A stretch of 47,485 nucleotides of DNA from UBA1046 sp964624395 (GCA_964624395.1 CAZUWY010000003.1:1-47485); one strand, 5' to 3'. Numbered from the stretch's first letter, positions 39,803 through 47,485 are shown. Numbers and translations are program-made. Notes: generated by a model not told the origin, from the letters alone.

Positions 39803-41948
39803 ACTGGCGGTCTTTGTTTCAGGCGGGGGCAGCAATCTGCAAAATATTATTGACAGTATTGCCAGCGGCCGCCTGGCGCAGGTAAAGATTGCTCGTGTAA
39901 TTGCCTCCAAAGAAAATACCAAGGCAGAAGATCGAGCCAGAAAAGATGGTATTCCTGTCAGTATCCTGCCGGCAAATGATCCCATCCAGCTGCAAGAGAT
40001 TTTGCAACTTTTGGCCGCAGATGAGATTGACTTGATCGTTTTAGCCGGCTATTTGCAAAAGATCAGTCCCGAGCTGATCAGAGCCTATCCGGGTAAAATA
40101 ATTAATATTCATCCAGCCCTGCTGCCCAAATACGGCGGCAAAGGCATGTACGGCATCAAGCCTCATCAGGCTGTGCTGAAAGAAAAAGATCAAGAGAGCG
40201 GAGCTACAGTCCACCTCGTCAATGAGGAATATGACAAAGGCAAGATCTTGCTGCAAAAAACAGTCATGGTCAAAGCTGATGACAGCCCTGAAACTTTGCA
40301 GCAAAGGGTAATGGAGGAGGCAGAAAAAGTTATTTTGCCCGCAGCAATTGCTAAATTTGCCCAGGAAAAAGAGCAAAATAAGCTAAAAGAAAATCTAGCA
40401 AGAGGAGAAGATATTATGAAGCGAGCTTTGATCAGTGTATCAGACAAGGCGGGAGTTGATGCTTTTGCCCGTCAATTGCAGGATTTAGGTTATGAGATCA
40501 TCTCAACCGGGGGCACTGCCTCCTTTCTGAAAGAAGAGGGGATAGAAGTTATTGCTGTAGAAAATATTACCGGCTTTCCCGAGTGTCTGGATGGCCGAGT
40601 CAAGACTCTTCACCCCCGGATCTTTGGCGGTATTTTAGCCAGGCGCGATCTGCCCACGCATCAAAAAGAGATGAAAGAGCAAGATATTAAGGGCATAGAT
40701 CTAATCGTGGTAAATCTTTATCCCTTTCTTAAGACCATCCAGCAAAAAGATAAAAGCATCCAGGACTGCATCGAACAGATAGATATCGGGGGTCCATCTC
40801 TTTTAAGGGCGGCCGCCAAAAATTACCAGGATGTCACTGTAATCTGCGAGCCCATAGATTATGAGGTTGTGCTTGAGCAATTAAAAGATAAAGGCAGCAC
40901 CGACATGAATTTGCGCTACAAGCTTGCCCTCAAGGTTTTTGAACACACAGCTCATTATGATGCCGTAATAGCCGACTGGCTGAGAGAAAAGGCCAGAGAG
41001 GATCTGCCCGCCGGCAAATACTTCACCCCCGCCTACACCCATCTGGCCAAGCTGCGCTATGGTGAAAATCCGCAGCAGAGTGCCGATTACTACCAGAGCT
41101 CCATCGCTCTGCCCGGTTCTTTGACCAAAGCTGTGCAGCTGAACGGTAAAGAGCTCTCCTACAATAATATCGCTGACACGGATGCAGCACTTTCTTTGCT
41201 CAGAGAATTTGATCTGGCCTGTGTCGTAGCTGTAAAACATGCCAACCCCTGTGGCGTAGGCATTGGTCTTGATCTAGAGCAGGCCTGGCTCAAGGCCTAC
41301 GACAGTGATCCTGTCTCCATCTTTGGCGGCATTGTTGCTGTCAACAGGGAAGTGGAGACCGAGCTGGCAGAAAAGATGAGCATGATTTTTTTAGAAGTAA
41401 TTGTCGCACCTTCTTTTTCTCAGTCTGCTTTGGCAATCCTGAAAGAAAAGGAAAATCTCAGACTGCTTGAGCTGCCAGATCTTGCTTCCGGCTGCCCCAG
41501 GCAGATGGTAAAAAATATCTATGGCGGCCTGCTGGTTCAAGATGAAGACAGCGCTTTTGATCTCGACTGGCAGACACCCACCAATACCAAGGCCCATGAG
41601 AGCCAGATGGCGGATCTTATCTTCGCTATCAAAGTGGTCAAGCATGTAAAATCTAATGCCATTGTTCTGGTCAAGGACGGTGCCACCATAGGCATAGGTG
41701 CGGGACAGATGAACAGGGTGCAGTCGGCAAGAATTGCCATTGCTCAGGCAGGTGACAAGGCCAAAGGGTCTGTGCTTGGCTCCGATGCTTTCTTTCCCTT
41801 CCCGGACACAGTGACTGAAGCTTACAAGGCTGGTGTTTCTGCCATCATTCAACCCGGGGGATCGCTAAAGGATCAAGACAGTATTGATCTTTGCAATGAT
41901 TATAATCTGCCGATGGTCTTCACCGGCAAGAGACATTTCCGTCATTAG
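39795..41948 (+). CDS. purH: PurN-PurH fusion: GAR transformylase joined to AICAR transformylase/IMP cyclohydrolase
   Basis: One 717-residue frame encodes two purine enzymes. Residues 1-200 are PurN, which formylates GAR: AVFVSGGGSNLQNI at the start, INIHPALLPKYGGKGMYG with catalytic Asn and His, and EEYDKGKILLQ with the Asp. From residue 208 the sequence is PurH, the last two steps to IMP: RALISVSDKAG, the STGGTA and DGRVKTLHPRI motifs of the cyclohydrolase domain, and KHANPCGVG of the transformylase domain. At the junction AGAGGAG (40401-40407) lies 8 bases before ATG 40416, exactly where a separate purH would start, so PurH (510 residues) may also be made alone. The open frame extends upstream, but ATG 39795 matches PurN. 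It overlaps purE by 8 bases. Confidence 0.94.
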   Translation: MLKLAVFVSGGGSNLQNIIDSIASGRLAQVKIARVIASKENTKAEDRARKDGIPVSILPANDPIQLQEILQLLAADEIDLIVLAGYLQKISPELIRAYPGKIINIHPALLPKYGGKGMYGIKPHQAVLKEKDQESGATVHLVNEEYDKGKILLQKTVMVKADDSPETLQQRVMEEAEKVILPAAIAKFAQEKEQNKLKENLARGEDIMKRALISVSDKAGVDAFARQLQDLGYEIISTGGTASFLKEEGIEVIAVENITGFPECLDGRVKTLHPRIFGGILARRDLPTHQKEMKEQDIKGIDLIVVNLYPFLKTIQQKDKSIQDCIEQIDIGGPSLLRAAAKNYQDVTVICEPIDYEVVLEQLKDKGSTDMNLRYKLALKVFEHTAHYDAVIADWLREKAREDLPAGKYFTPAYTHLAKLRYGENPQQSADYYQSSIALPGSLTKAVQLNGKELSYNNIADTDAALSLLREFDLACVVAVKHANPCGVGIGLDLEQAWLKAYDSDPVSIFGGIVAVNREVETELAEKMSMIFLEVIVAPSFSQSALAILKEKENLRLLELPDLASGCPRQMVKNIYGGLLVQDEDSAFDLDWQTPTNTKAHESQMADLIFAIKVVKHVKSNAIVLVKDGATIGIGAGQMNRVQSARIAIAQAGDKAKGSVLGSDAFFPFPDTVTEAYKAGVSAIIQPGGSLKDQDSIDLCNDYNLPMVFTGKRHFRH

Positions 41949-41964
41949 ATCAAAGGAGAAGCAC

Positions 41965-43230
41965 ATGCCGGCAAAAGGAGATATCGTACTGGTGATTGGC
42001 GGTGGGGGCAGAGAGCATGCAGTTATAAAAGCTCTGGCCCAAAGCCCTGAAATCAAAGAGATTCATGCCGCTCCCGGAAACGGCGGCATTGCCTCTTTGG
42101 CCCACTGCCATGATCTTGCCGCGACAGATATTGAGGGCCTGCTTGAGCTGGCGAAAGAATTAAAATGCGATTTTGTTGTCGTCACCCCGGATGATCCTCT
42201 TGCTTTAGGCCTGGTAGATATCTTGGAGGCCGAAGGGATAAAGGCCTTTGGCCCCAGCAAGGCTGCCGCCAGAATCGAATCGAGTAAGATCTTTGCCAAG
42301 CAGTTGATGAACAAGCTCTCTATCCCGACAGCTGCAGCAGAGATTTTTTGCTGCCAAGAAAAAGCTCTCAAGTTTTTGGAGCAGGCTTCCTATCCTTTAG
42401 TGATCAAGGCGGACGGCCTTGCCCAGGGAAAAGGCGTAATTATCTGCCAGGGAAGAAAAGAGGCAGAAAACGCCGTCAGAGATATTATGGCCAAGCGCAT
42501 TTTTGGCGCTTCCGGTAAAAATATCCTGATTGAAGAATATTTGAGCGGACCCGAGCTGACCATGCTTTGTTTTTCAGACGGGCAAAATCTTTTGCCCCTG
42601 CCGAGCTCCAGAGATCACAAAAAAATCGGAGAAGGCAATACCGGCCCCAATACCGGGGGCATGGGCGCAATCTCACCCGTGCCGGAAATGAATAAAGAGC
42701 TTGAAGAGGAGATAATGGCCAAAGTTTTTACTCCCTTGATCAAAGAGATGGCCGCGATGGGAAATCCCTTCCGGGGAATTATCTACGGGGGACTGATGCT
42801 GACCAGTAAAGGGCCCTTTGTAATTGAATTCAATGCCCGCTTCGGTGACCCGGAAACTCAGGCTGTGCTCCCTTTGCTTGAAAATGATCTTTACAGTCTC
42901 ATGAAAGCTGCCAGAGCCGGAGAATTAGGCCAGCATCAAATTCAGATCAAGAATAAAGCCAGCTGTGCTGTGGTGCTGGCCTCGGAGGGTTATCCCGGCA
43001 AGTACAAGACCGGCTGCGAGATTTTCGGTCTGGCAGATATTGAAGATGCTGAGGTTTATCATGCTGGCACCAAGCTGCTGGGCAGTAAGTATATTACCTC
43101 CGGAGGACGCGTCCTGGCTGTCTCTGCCCAGGCAGATAAGCTAGAAGATGCAATTGCCCTTGCTTACCGGGAGCTAGAGAAGATTAAATTTGACAACTGT
43201 ATTTATCGCAGCGATATTGGCAAGTCCTGA
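41965..43230 (+). CDS. purD: Phosphoribosylamine-glycine ligase
   Basis: PurD (GAR synthetase) joins glycine to phosphoribosylamine with ATP, the second step of purine synthesis. The ATP-grasp enzyme shows VLVIGGGGREHAVIKAL at the start, KADGLAQGKGVIIC, NTGGMGAISPVPE, and FNARFGDPETQAVLPLL. With ATG 41965 the length is 421 residues, as expected; the frame is open further upstream but AAAGGAG at 41952-41958 points to 41965. It follows purH after 16 bases, in the purE-purNH-purD group. Confidence 0.96.
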   Translation: MPAKGDIVLVIGGGGREHAVIKALAQSPEIKEIHAAPGNGGIASLAHCHDLAATDIEGLLELAKELKCDFVVVTPDDPLALGLVDILEAEGIKAFGPSKAAARIESSKIFAKQLMNKLSIPTAAAEIFCCQEKALKFLEQASYPLVIKADGLAQGKGVIICQGRKEAENAVRDIMAKRIFGASGKNILIEEYLSGPELTMLCFSDGQNLLPLPSSRDHKKIGEGNTGPNTGGMGAISPVPEMNKELEEEIMAKVFTPLIKEMAAMGNPFRGIIYGGLMLTSKGPFVIEFNARFGDPETQAVLPLLENDLYSLMKAARAGELGQHQIQIKNKASCAVVLASEGYPGKYKTGCEIFGLADIEDAEVYHAGTKLLGSKYITSGGRVLAVSAQADKLEDAIALAYRELEKIKFDNCIYRSDIGKS

Positions 43231-43239
43231 GGTGTTTTA

Positions 43240-44427
43240 GTGCGGGTAGTTTTATTTGGCGGAGCCTTTGATCCTTTTCATCTGGCCCATCTGGAAATGA
43301 TTAAAAAAACCAGGGCTTTAGATATTTATGATCAGATTATTGTCATGCCCACAGGTCTCTCGCCCCATAAACAGCAAAAGGCCTCTTTTGCCGCCTATCG
43401 CTATGAAAGCTGCCGGCTGGGCTTAATATCCTGCGACGAGAGGGTAGTTCTTTCAGACGAAGAAATCCTTTATCCCAAAATAAGCTATACCCTGCACACA
43501 GTCAGACGGCTGAAACAAAATTTTACTGCTGGCAAGATCTCTTTGGATCTACTGATCGGCTCCGATTCTCTCCTGGCGATTGAAAGCTGGTATAAGGCAG
43601 ATCAACTGCTAGCTGAAACAGGTCTTTTGGTTGCCGTCAGGGATCCTTCTGCTCAAGAACGAATAAAAGAGCAGGCAGCTTTGCTTGAGGCCAAATACAA
43701 TACTAATATCTCCTTTTTGAACATAGAAGATTTTTCTATCTCCAGCACAAAGATCAGGCATTTCATTCAAGAGGGCCTTGATCCGGCTCAGATGCTGCCT
43801 CTTGAGGTTTCATCCTTTTTGACTGAAAATAAAATCTATGCCTTCGCCAAGGAGATGGAAGGCTTAAAGGAAGACTGGGATTATCTGCAAAGGCTGGAGC
43901 AGATTCAATGGCCTTTGTTAGAGCAAGAAAGAAGAGTTCATAGCTTAAATGTGATGCAGTATGCTGTTTATCTAGCAGGCCTGCACCGCCTGGACAAAAA
44001 AAATGCAGCTGCCGCCGGACTGCTGCACGATATTGCCAAGAATTTGCCGCTCAAAGAACAATATCTTTATGCCGGCACGGATTTTGAAGATCTAAACGAT
44101 AAGATCGTTCATGCACCAGCCAGTGCCAATTATGTTGAAAATATACTGGCTATTAATGAGAGGGAAGTTTTAGATGCCATCCGCTGGCATACGACCAGTC
44201 ATCCTGAGATCGATGCTCTAGGCAAAATTATCTTTTTGGCCGATAAGATTGAATACGGCCGCGATTTTCTCTCACTGCAGCCGATCAGGGAAATGGCCAA
44301 GATCGACTTGGATAAAGCCATGCTGCTCTGCCTGGAAGAAGTACTGATTGCTCTCAAAAGAGACAAGAAAAAGATCCATCCATACAGCCTGGCGTCATAC
44401 AGATTTTTTAAGGAAGAGTTTAGCTAA
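43240..44427 (+). CDS. nadD: NadD-YqeK fusion: nicotinate-nucleotide adenylyltransferase plus HD-domain hydrolase
   Basis: Residues 1-205 are NadD, which forms deamido-NAD from nicotinate mononucleotide and ATP: VVLFGGAFDPFHLAHLEM holds the nucleotidyltransferase HxxH-type motif, SPHKQQ and GSDSLLAIESWYKAD are typical, and ISSTKIRHFI is the conserved C-terminal motif. Residues 210-395 are a YqeK-type HD domain with RRVHSLNV, LLHDIAKNLP (the HD pair), HAPASANY and IRWHTTSHPE, which in its family cleaves symmetrical diadenosine tetraphosphate. In Bacillus these are neighbouring separate genes followed by rsfS, as here. The start is GTG 43240, with GAGG 7-8 bases upstream; purD ends 9 bases before. 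Confidence 0.94.
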   Translation: MRVVLFGGAFDPFHLAHLEMIKKTRALDIYDQIIVMPTGLSPHKQQKASFAAYRYESCRLGLISCDERVVLSDEEILYPKISYTLHTVRRLKQNFTAGKISLDLLIGSDSLLAIESWYKADQLLAETGLLVAVRDPSAQERIKEQAALLEAKYNTNISFLNIEDFSISSTKIRHFIQEGLDPAQMLPLEVSSFLTENKIYAFAKEMEGLKEDWDYLQRLEQIQWPLLEQERRVHSLNVMQYAVYLAGLHRLDKKNAAAAGLLHDIAKNLPLKEQYLYAGTDFEDLNDKIVHAPASANYVENILAINEREVLDAIRWHTTSHPEIDALGKIIFLADKIEYGRDFLSLQPIREMAKIDLDKAMLLCLEEVLIALKRDKKKIHPYSLASYRFFKEEFS

Positions 44428-44482
44428 ACAGTTTTAAGGCTGTTTAAGAGCGTAAGTATTAAAAATTAAAGGAGGACTAAAT

Positions 44483-44866
44483 TTGGAGCAAGAAAAAGAT
44501 CTGCGGGAAAAATCTCGTCTTTTAGCGGAGACGGTGGCAACGATCCTGGAAGCAAAAAATGGCCAAAATATTGAGATAATAAATGTTGAGGGGAAGACCT
44601 CACTGGCAGATTATTTTGTCATCGCCAGCGGCAATTCCACCACTCATGTTAAAACTCTGGCTGATGAGGTCACTTTCGAACTGAAGGAAAGAGCTGAGAT
44701 CCTGCCCGCCAAAACTGAGGGAATTGAGAACAGGCGCTGGATTTTGCTGGATTATGGTGATCTGATCGTGCATATATTCCATCAGGAGGAAAGAGACTAT
44801 TATGATCTTGAGCGTCTCTGGGCAGCGACTGGAGGAATTCTTGACAGCGGCAGAAAAGACAGCTAG
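44483..44866 (+). CDS. rsfS: Ribosome silencing factor RsfS
   Basis: RsfS (iojap/YbeB family) binds ribosomal protein L14 and blocks joining of the subunits when nutrients are scarce. The 127-residue protein has the full pattern: INVEGKTSLADYFVIASGNS, THVKTLADEV, KTEGIENRRWILLDYGDLIVHIF (as two halves) and REYYDLERLW-like RDYYDLERLW. The start is TTG 44483, with GGAGG (44471-44475) 7 bases upstream. It follows the NadD-YqeK fusion by 55 bases, keeping the common nadD-yqeK-rsfS order. Bases 44867-44985 hold no recognisable gene. Confidence 0.95.
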   Translation: MEQEKDLREKSRLLAETVATILEAKNGQNIEIINVEGKTSLADYFVIASGNSTTHVKTLADEVTFELKERAEILPAKTEGIENRRWILLDYGDLIVHIFHQEERDYYDLERLWAATGGILDSGRKDS

Positions 44867-44985
44867 CAGCTTTTGAAATTATCTTAATCTTGTTTTTCTT
44901 TGCGGCCTCTTGACGGCTGAAGCAGATTTGTTTTAGGCGCTGGCAAAACTCCTTTTGCGAAAATGCAATAAAGGAGATCAGGGGC

Positions 44986-45648
44986 ATGGCAAAAAGTGGA
45001 AACAGGGCTGAACCAAAACGCTGGTTCATAATTTTGCTGATTGTTATTGTGCTGTCAACTGCTGTCTCACTATTAAAAAGGCTGGGCGAAGATAAAAACT
45101 CCGCGCCTCTACCTGAAGAGACCATCTATCTCTCTCAGGCAGGAGAATCAAGCTCAGCTGAGCTTGAAAAGGATTTGCTGCTGCTCGAAGGGGAGAGGCA
45201 GAGCTCAGAATTAATACCCGTCTATATTACAGGTCAGGTTAAAATGCCCGGAGTATACAGAGTAAAAGAAGGGCAAATCCTCGATGATCTGGTTAAAATG
45301 GCCGGTGGACTGGCGAAAGAGGCTGCACCTGAAGCAGTAAATCTTGCTGCTCAACTGAAAGCCCATCAATTGTATCGCATACCGGCAGAAGATGAACTCG
45401 AGGAAAATCCCGCTCTTTATCTGGACGGCTCTGCCAGCCAAGAAGAATTCAATCAAAAAATCAATATTAATCAGGCTGATCAGCAGGAGTTAGAAAGCCT
45501 TCCCGGGGTTGGTCCTGCAACCGCTCAGGCTATCTTAAAATACAGAGAACAACACGGACCCTTTCAGATGATCGAAGATATTATGCTCATTCCAGGGATT
45601 AAAAAAGCAAAATTTCAAAGCCTGGAGGATCTGATCACAGCTGATTGA
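44986..45648 (+). CDS. comEA: ComEA-family DNA-binding protein
   Basis: ComEA is the membrane-bound double-stranded-DNA receptor of natural competence. This 220-residue protein has one N-terminal membrane segment (about residues 13-30), an SLBB domain (PVYITGQVKMPGVYRVKEGQ, MAGGLAKEA) and a C-terminal helix-hairpin-helix pair (ININQADQQELESLPGVGP, KYREQHGPFQMIEDIMLIPG). The architecture matches Gram-positive ComEA. The channel gene comEC, often next door, is not in the window; without other competence genes, DNA uptake is only possible, not shown. AAGGAG lies 13 bases before the ATG. Confidence 0.92.
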   Translation: MAKSGNRAEPKRWFIILLIVIVLSTAVSLLKRLGEDKNSAPLPEETIYLSQAGESSSAELEKDLLLLEGERQSSELIPVYITGQVKMPGVYRVKEGQILDDLVKMAGGLAKEAAPEAVNLAAQLKAHQLYRIPAEDELEENPALYLDGSASQEEFNQKININQADQQELESLPGVGPATAQAILKYREQHGPFQMIEDIMLIPGIKKAKFQSLEDLITAD

Positions 45649-45703
45649 TACAGTCTTTTGCCTTTTTTGGCAATTCCAACTCAATAGGCTAAAATATATC
45701 CAG

Positions 45704-45732
45704 TTGACTATTGGAGTCAAGATCAGTAGAAT
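45704..45732 (+). promoter_or_regulatory. Promoter of tRNA-Pro
   Basis: TTGACT (45704-45709) and TAGAAT (45727-45732) are 17 bases apart and end 11 bases before the tRNA. Confidence 0.7.
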
Positions 45733-45743
45733 TTTCATTGCTT

Positions 45744-45819
45744 CGGGGTGTGGCTCAGGTGGTAGAGCGCTTGGTTCGGGACCAAGAGGCCGGAAGTTCA
45801 AGTCTTCTCACTCCGACCA
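45744..45819 (+). tRNA. tRNA-Pro (anticodon CGG)
   Basis: The acceptor stem CGGGGTG pairs with CACTCCG, the D arm has GGCTCAGGTGGTAGAGC, and the anticodon stem CTTGG/CCAAG closes the loop TTCGGGA, giving anticodon CGG. The T arm GGAAGTTCAAGTCTTC (one G-T pair) and an encoded CCA (45817-45819) complete the cloverleaf. Confidence 0.96.
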
Positions 45820-45848
45820 AAATATTCTATCTGATCAAAGATAAGATA

Positions 45849-45896
45849 GATAATAAAAGAGACGATGCAAACTTTAGCAGCGTCTCTTTTATTATC
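45849..45896. terminator. Strong bidirectional terminator between tRNA-Pro and 4hbD
   Basis: A perfect 16-base inverted repeat: GATAATAAAAGAGACG (45849-45864) and CGTCTCTTTTATTATC (45881-45896) around a 16-base loop. The core has an A run before and a T run after the G/C part, so it can end transcripts of tRNA-Pro and of the convergent 4hbD. Confidence 0.85.
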
Positions 45897-45943
45897 TGTA
45901 TAAATTTTTCGCGTTTTTATTTTAGTTTTGGCTCAAAAGTAGC

Positions 45944-47059
45944 TTAGAGCAAACTCTTGTATATCCTGATCATGGCTTGGCGGCTGAGCTTAACATAGCT
46001 CTGATTGAGCAGGCGCTGCTGCATCTCAAGGACATTATCCGCATAAGACTCGATATCTTCACTGGTCATGCCGTAATCTTGCAGATTATGCCGGGGCACG
46101 ATCTGATCTAGGATCTCCTCCAATTGGGAAAACACCTCCTGGCTGCTGCAGCCTAAAATATCTGCCAGCAGCTTTTCGACCCGCTTGATCTTGCCGCAGG
46201 GATCAACCCTCTGGTACTCTTTGAAAACCGCAGTGAAAAACTGATAGCAGGCCTCTCCATGAGCGACATTAAAGTGGCCGCTCAAAGGATAGCTGAGAGC
46301 GTGTACTGCTCCGGTGCCGGCATTGGCAAAGGCAATACCGGCCATATTGCTGGCCAAGAGAAAATCTTGCAGCAGGGAAAATCTTGCTTCAATTCCTTCT
46401 GCTAGTATTCTTTGAAAGCCTTTGACAATCAGGCGCGTGGCCTCTTCGGAAAAAAGATCGGTATAGGGATTGCTTTTGGGGCAGACAAAGGATTCCAAGG
46501 CATGGATCAGAGCATCAATGGCACTCGTGGCAAAAACTTCATAAGGCATTTCACGCAAAAGTTCAGGAATCAGGGCGGCCTGATCAGGAATAATACTTTC
46601 ATCCGCCAGTCCCAGTTTAGTGCCGCGCTCAACAAAAGAGACGATTGAGACAGAAGAAACCTCGCTACCTGATCCGCAGGTGGTGGGGACAGCAATAAAT
46701 TCATGAGCCTTAACGAGCGGAATTTTCCTCAAAAAGGCATCTTCTGTCTTGTCAACATCTTTGAGGATTAAAACCTTGGCCATATCGATGACTGAACCAC
46801 CGCCGATGGCAATAATTCTAGAACAGCCGATTTGTTTGAAATCTGAAATCAGCTTGTCAATCATGACATCTGTCGGTTCAAAACTGCCGTAAGCAGATTT
46901 GTAGGCAATATGAGCTTGAAGATTTAAAGGCAGGAAATATTTATCAAAGCAACTTTTGGAAGTGAGAATAAAATCATCCTCATTAAGCTTAAGCTGATTG
47001 GCAAAATCTGCCGCACTGTCGAAGAGGCTAATTTTAGTCTTCTGCTGAAATAATTGCAT
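45944..47059 (-). CDS. 4hbD: 4-Hydroxybutyrate dehydrogenase (iron-containing alcohol dehydrogenase family)
   Basis: An NAD-dependent class III dehydrogenase. GGGSVIDMAK is the cofactor-binding motif, and the metal ligands are the Asp and His of ATSAIDALIHALESF and the two His in AVHALSYPLSGHFNVAHGEA. The sequence (FDSAADFANQLKL, FILTSKSCFDKYFLP, KIPLVKAHEFIAVPTTCGSGSEVS split over the protein) closely resembles the Clostridium kluyveri 4-hydroxybutyrate dehydrogenase as I remember it, so I assign reduction of succinate semialdehyde to 4-hydroxybutyrate; another alcohol substrate is possible. ATG 47059 gives 371 residues and has AAAGGTGATC just upstream; the frame is open to 47095. A tRNA operon terminator lies directly before that ribosome site. 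Confidence 0.88.
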   Translation of the reverse strand: MQLFQQKTKISLFDSAADFANQLKLNEDDFILTSKSCFDKYFLPLNLQAHIAYKSAYGSFEPTDVMIDKLISDFKQIGCSRIIAIGGGSVIDMAKVLILKDVDKTEDAFLRKIPLVKAHEFIAVPTTCGSGSEVSSVSIVSFVERGTKLGLADESIIPDQAALIPELLREMPYEVFATSAIDALIHALESFVCPKSNPYTDLFSEEATRLIVKGFQRILAEGIEARFSLLQDFLLASNMAGIAFANAGTGAVHALSYPLSGHFNVAHGEACYQFFTAVFKEYQRVDPCGKIKRVEKLLADILGCSSQEVFSQLEEILDQIVPRHNLQDYGMTSEDIESYADNVLEMQQRLLNQSYVKLSRQAMIRIYKSLL

Positions 47060-47073
47060 TGAGATCACCTTTG

Positions 47074-47110
47074 AAAAAATAGGGACAGAGGGCATAACGC
47101 CTCTCTGTCC
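47074..47110 (-). terminator. Intrinsic terminator of the tRNA operon, directly before 4hbD
   Basis: On the minus strand GGACAGAG (with an inner GGC/GCC extension and one bulged A) pairs with CTCTGTCC and is followed by CTATTTTTTC. It starts at the 3' end of tRNA-Lys, and the T run is followed at once by the 4hbD ribosome site. Confidence 0.82.
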
Positions 47111-47186
47111 TGGTGACCCACTGGGGATTCGAACCCCAGACCCCCTGATTAAAAGTCAGATGCTCTACCGGCTGAGCTAGTGGGTC
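47111..47186 (-). tRNA. tRNA-Lys (anticodon TTT)
   Basis: Read on the minus strand, GACCCAC pairs with GTGGGTC; the anticodon loop CTTTTAA gives anticodon TTT; the T arm CTGGGGTTCGAATCCCCAG is standard; CCA is encoded. It is the last of three tRNAs in a minus-strand operon. Confidence 0.97.
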
Positions 47187-47190
47187 ATGC

Positions 47191-47265
47191 TGGCTGGGAT
47201 GGAAGGATTTGAACCTTCGAATGCGGGAGTCAAAGTCCCGTGCCTTACCGCTTGGCTACATCCCA
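47191..47265 (-). tRNA. tRNA-Gln (anticodon TTG)
   Basis: On the minus strand TGGGATG pairs with CATCCCA; the anticodon stem CGGGA/TCCCG closes loop CTTTGAC, giving anticodon TTG; the T arm GAAGGTTCAAATCCTTC is intact; CCA is encoded. It lies between tRNA-His and tRNA-Lys. Confidence 0.97.
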
Positions 47266-47275
47266 ATATTAAAAA

Positions 47276-47353
47276 TGGGGTGGAATATGGGATTTGAACC
47301 CACGACCTCCAGGGCCACAACCTGGCACTCTAACCAACTGAGCTAATTCCACC
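47276..47353 (-). tRNA. tRNA-His (anticodon GTG)
   Basis: On the minus strand GTGGAAT pairs with ATTCCAC; the anticodon stem CCAGG/CCTGG closes loop TTGTGGC, giving anticodon GTG. An extra encoded G at position -1 (base 47353) faces C73, the usual identity element of bacterial tRNA-His. CCA is encoded. First tRNA of the operon. Confidence 0.97.
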
Positions 47354-47373
47354 ATGACTGCGCATGCTATGGA

Positions 47374-47402
47374 ATTTTAGCAATCTATGAACAATATGTC
47401 AA
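47374..47402 (-). promoter_or_regulatory. Promoter of the tRNA-His-Gln-Lys operon
   Basis: On the minus strand a perfect TTGACA (47397-47402) lies 17 bases before TAAAAT (47374-47379), which ends 20 bases before tRNA-His. Confidence 0.85.
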
Positions 47403-47443
47403 CCAAAAATACAGTAAGGCCGTGTCCCCCTTAATTGCAAAAG

Positions 47444-47470
47444 TAAGTGCTCTCCTTTAAGCAGCACTTA
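47444..47470. other. Inverted repeat at the window end
   Basis: TAAGTGCT (47444-47451) pairs with AGCACTTA (47463-47470). It lacks a T run and may belong to a feature beyond the window. Nothing else is seen in 47403-47485. Confidence 0.3.
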
Positions 47471-47485
47471 GCTTACAAGGAAGGA

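Noticed and set aside
41391..41852. 153-codon minus-strand frame inside purH
   Set aside because: Antisense to a conserved enzyme domain, without a start signal.
1..47485. CRISPR array, insertion sequence or prophage
   Set aside because: No regularly spaced repeats, transposase, integrase or phage structural genes were seen on either strand.

Overview
The window is a chromosomal stretch from a fermentative, probably strictly anaerobic member of the Firmicutes, most likely Clostridia. The evidence is the pta-ackA acetate pathway, a 4-hydroxybutyrate dehydrogenase of the Clostridium type, the single-chain clostridial form of PurL, short ZapA, SdaA-type iron-sulfur serine dehydratase, strong AGGAGG-type ribosome sites, TTG and GTG starts, and tRNAs with encoded CCA ends. 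Two runs of exactly 100 N (26268-26367 and 39529-39628) show a draft assembly or metagenome bin. I cannot name the genus. Nearly everything is housekeeping; I see no phage, insertion sequence, CRISPR array or defence island.

Layout. 66-2441: pta-ackA operon with promoter and terminator. 2443-5321: rpmF, der, mltG. 5459-6586 (minus): a degenerate CPBP membrane protein. 6689-9368: glycogen phosphorylase and a YdbC/PC4-like protein. 9432-10208 (minus): a sortase, divergent from a TPR protein (10394). 11358-17060: htpG and purL. 17128-20949: SH3/3D cell-wall protein, rsmA, zapA, dut. 20946-21938 (minus): alpha/beta hydrolase. 22029-25409: tsaD, smpB, a PP2C-like membrane protein and tmRNA (ssrA). 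25617-28116 (minus): a large exported protein of unknown role, broken by a gap. 28343-33004: a glyoxalase-fold protein, serine dehydratase, a short-chain dehydrogenase, a NYN/LOTUS protein and a nucleotidyltransferase. 33014-38245: argS, an M3-peptidase-like protein, rdgB, an ACT/PheB protein and a membrane protein. 38314-45648: prfB, purE, a purN-purH fusion, purD, a nadD-yqeK fusion, rsfS, comEA. 45744-47353: tRNA-Pro, then on the minus strand 4hbD and tRNA-Lys, tRNA-Gln and tRNA-His.

Pathways. Pta and AckA turn acetyl-CoA into acetate and ATP; SdaA feeds pyruvate from serine; 4hbD works in succinate/4-hydroxybutyrate metabolism; GlgP mobilises glycogen. PurL, PurE, PurN, PurH and PurD are five pieces of de novo purine synthesis, split over two loci. 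Der, RsmA, RsfS, L32, ArgS, RF2, SmpB and tmRNA cover ribosome assembly, translation and ribosome rescue. MltG, the SH3/3D protein, ZapA and sortase act on the cell envelope and division.

The most striking pattern is that several full-length, unbroken genes have lost the catalytic residues of their families. The PurL glutaminase domain lacks Cys, His and Glu; the M3 peptidase has YQVGS where HExGH is expected; the PP2C-like protein between smpB and ssrA has lost most metal ligands; an alpha/beta hydrolase has Ala in place of the nucleophile Ser; and a CPBP protein lacks its EExxxR motif. These are read from the sequence by eye against remembered family motifs and need alignment to confirm. 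Also notable are a PurN-PurH fusion that still carries a ribosome site and ATG at the PurH start, intrinsic terminators placed directly before the ribosome sites of der and 4hbD, and a dUTPase with a large insertion.
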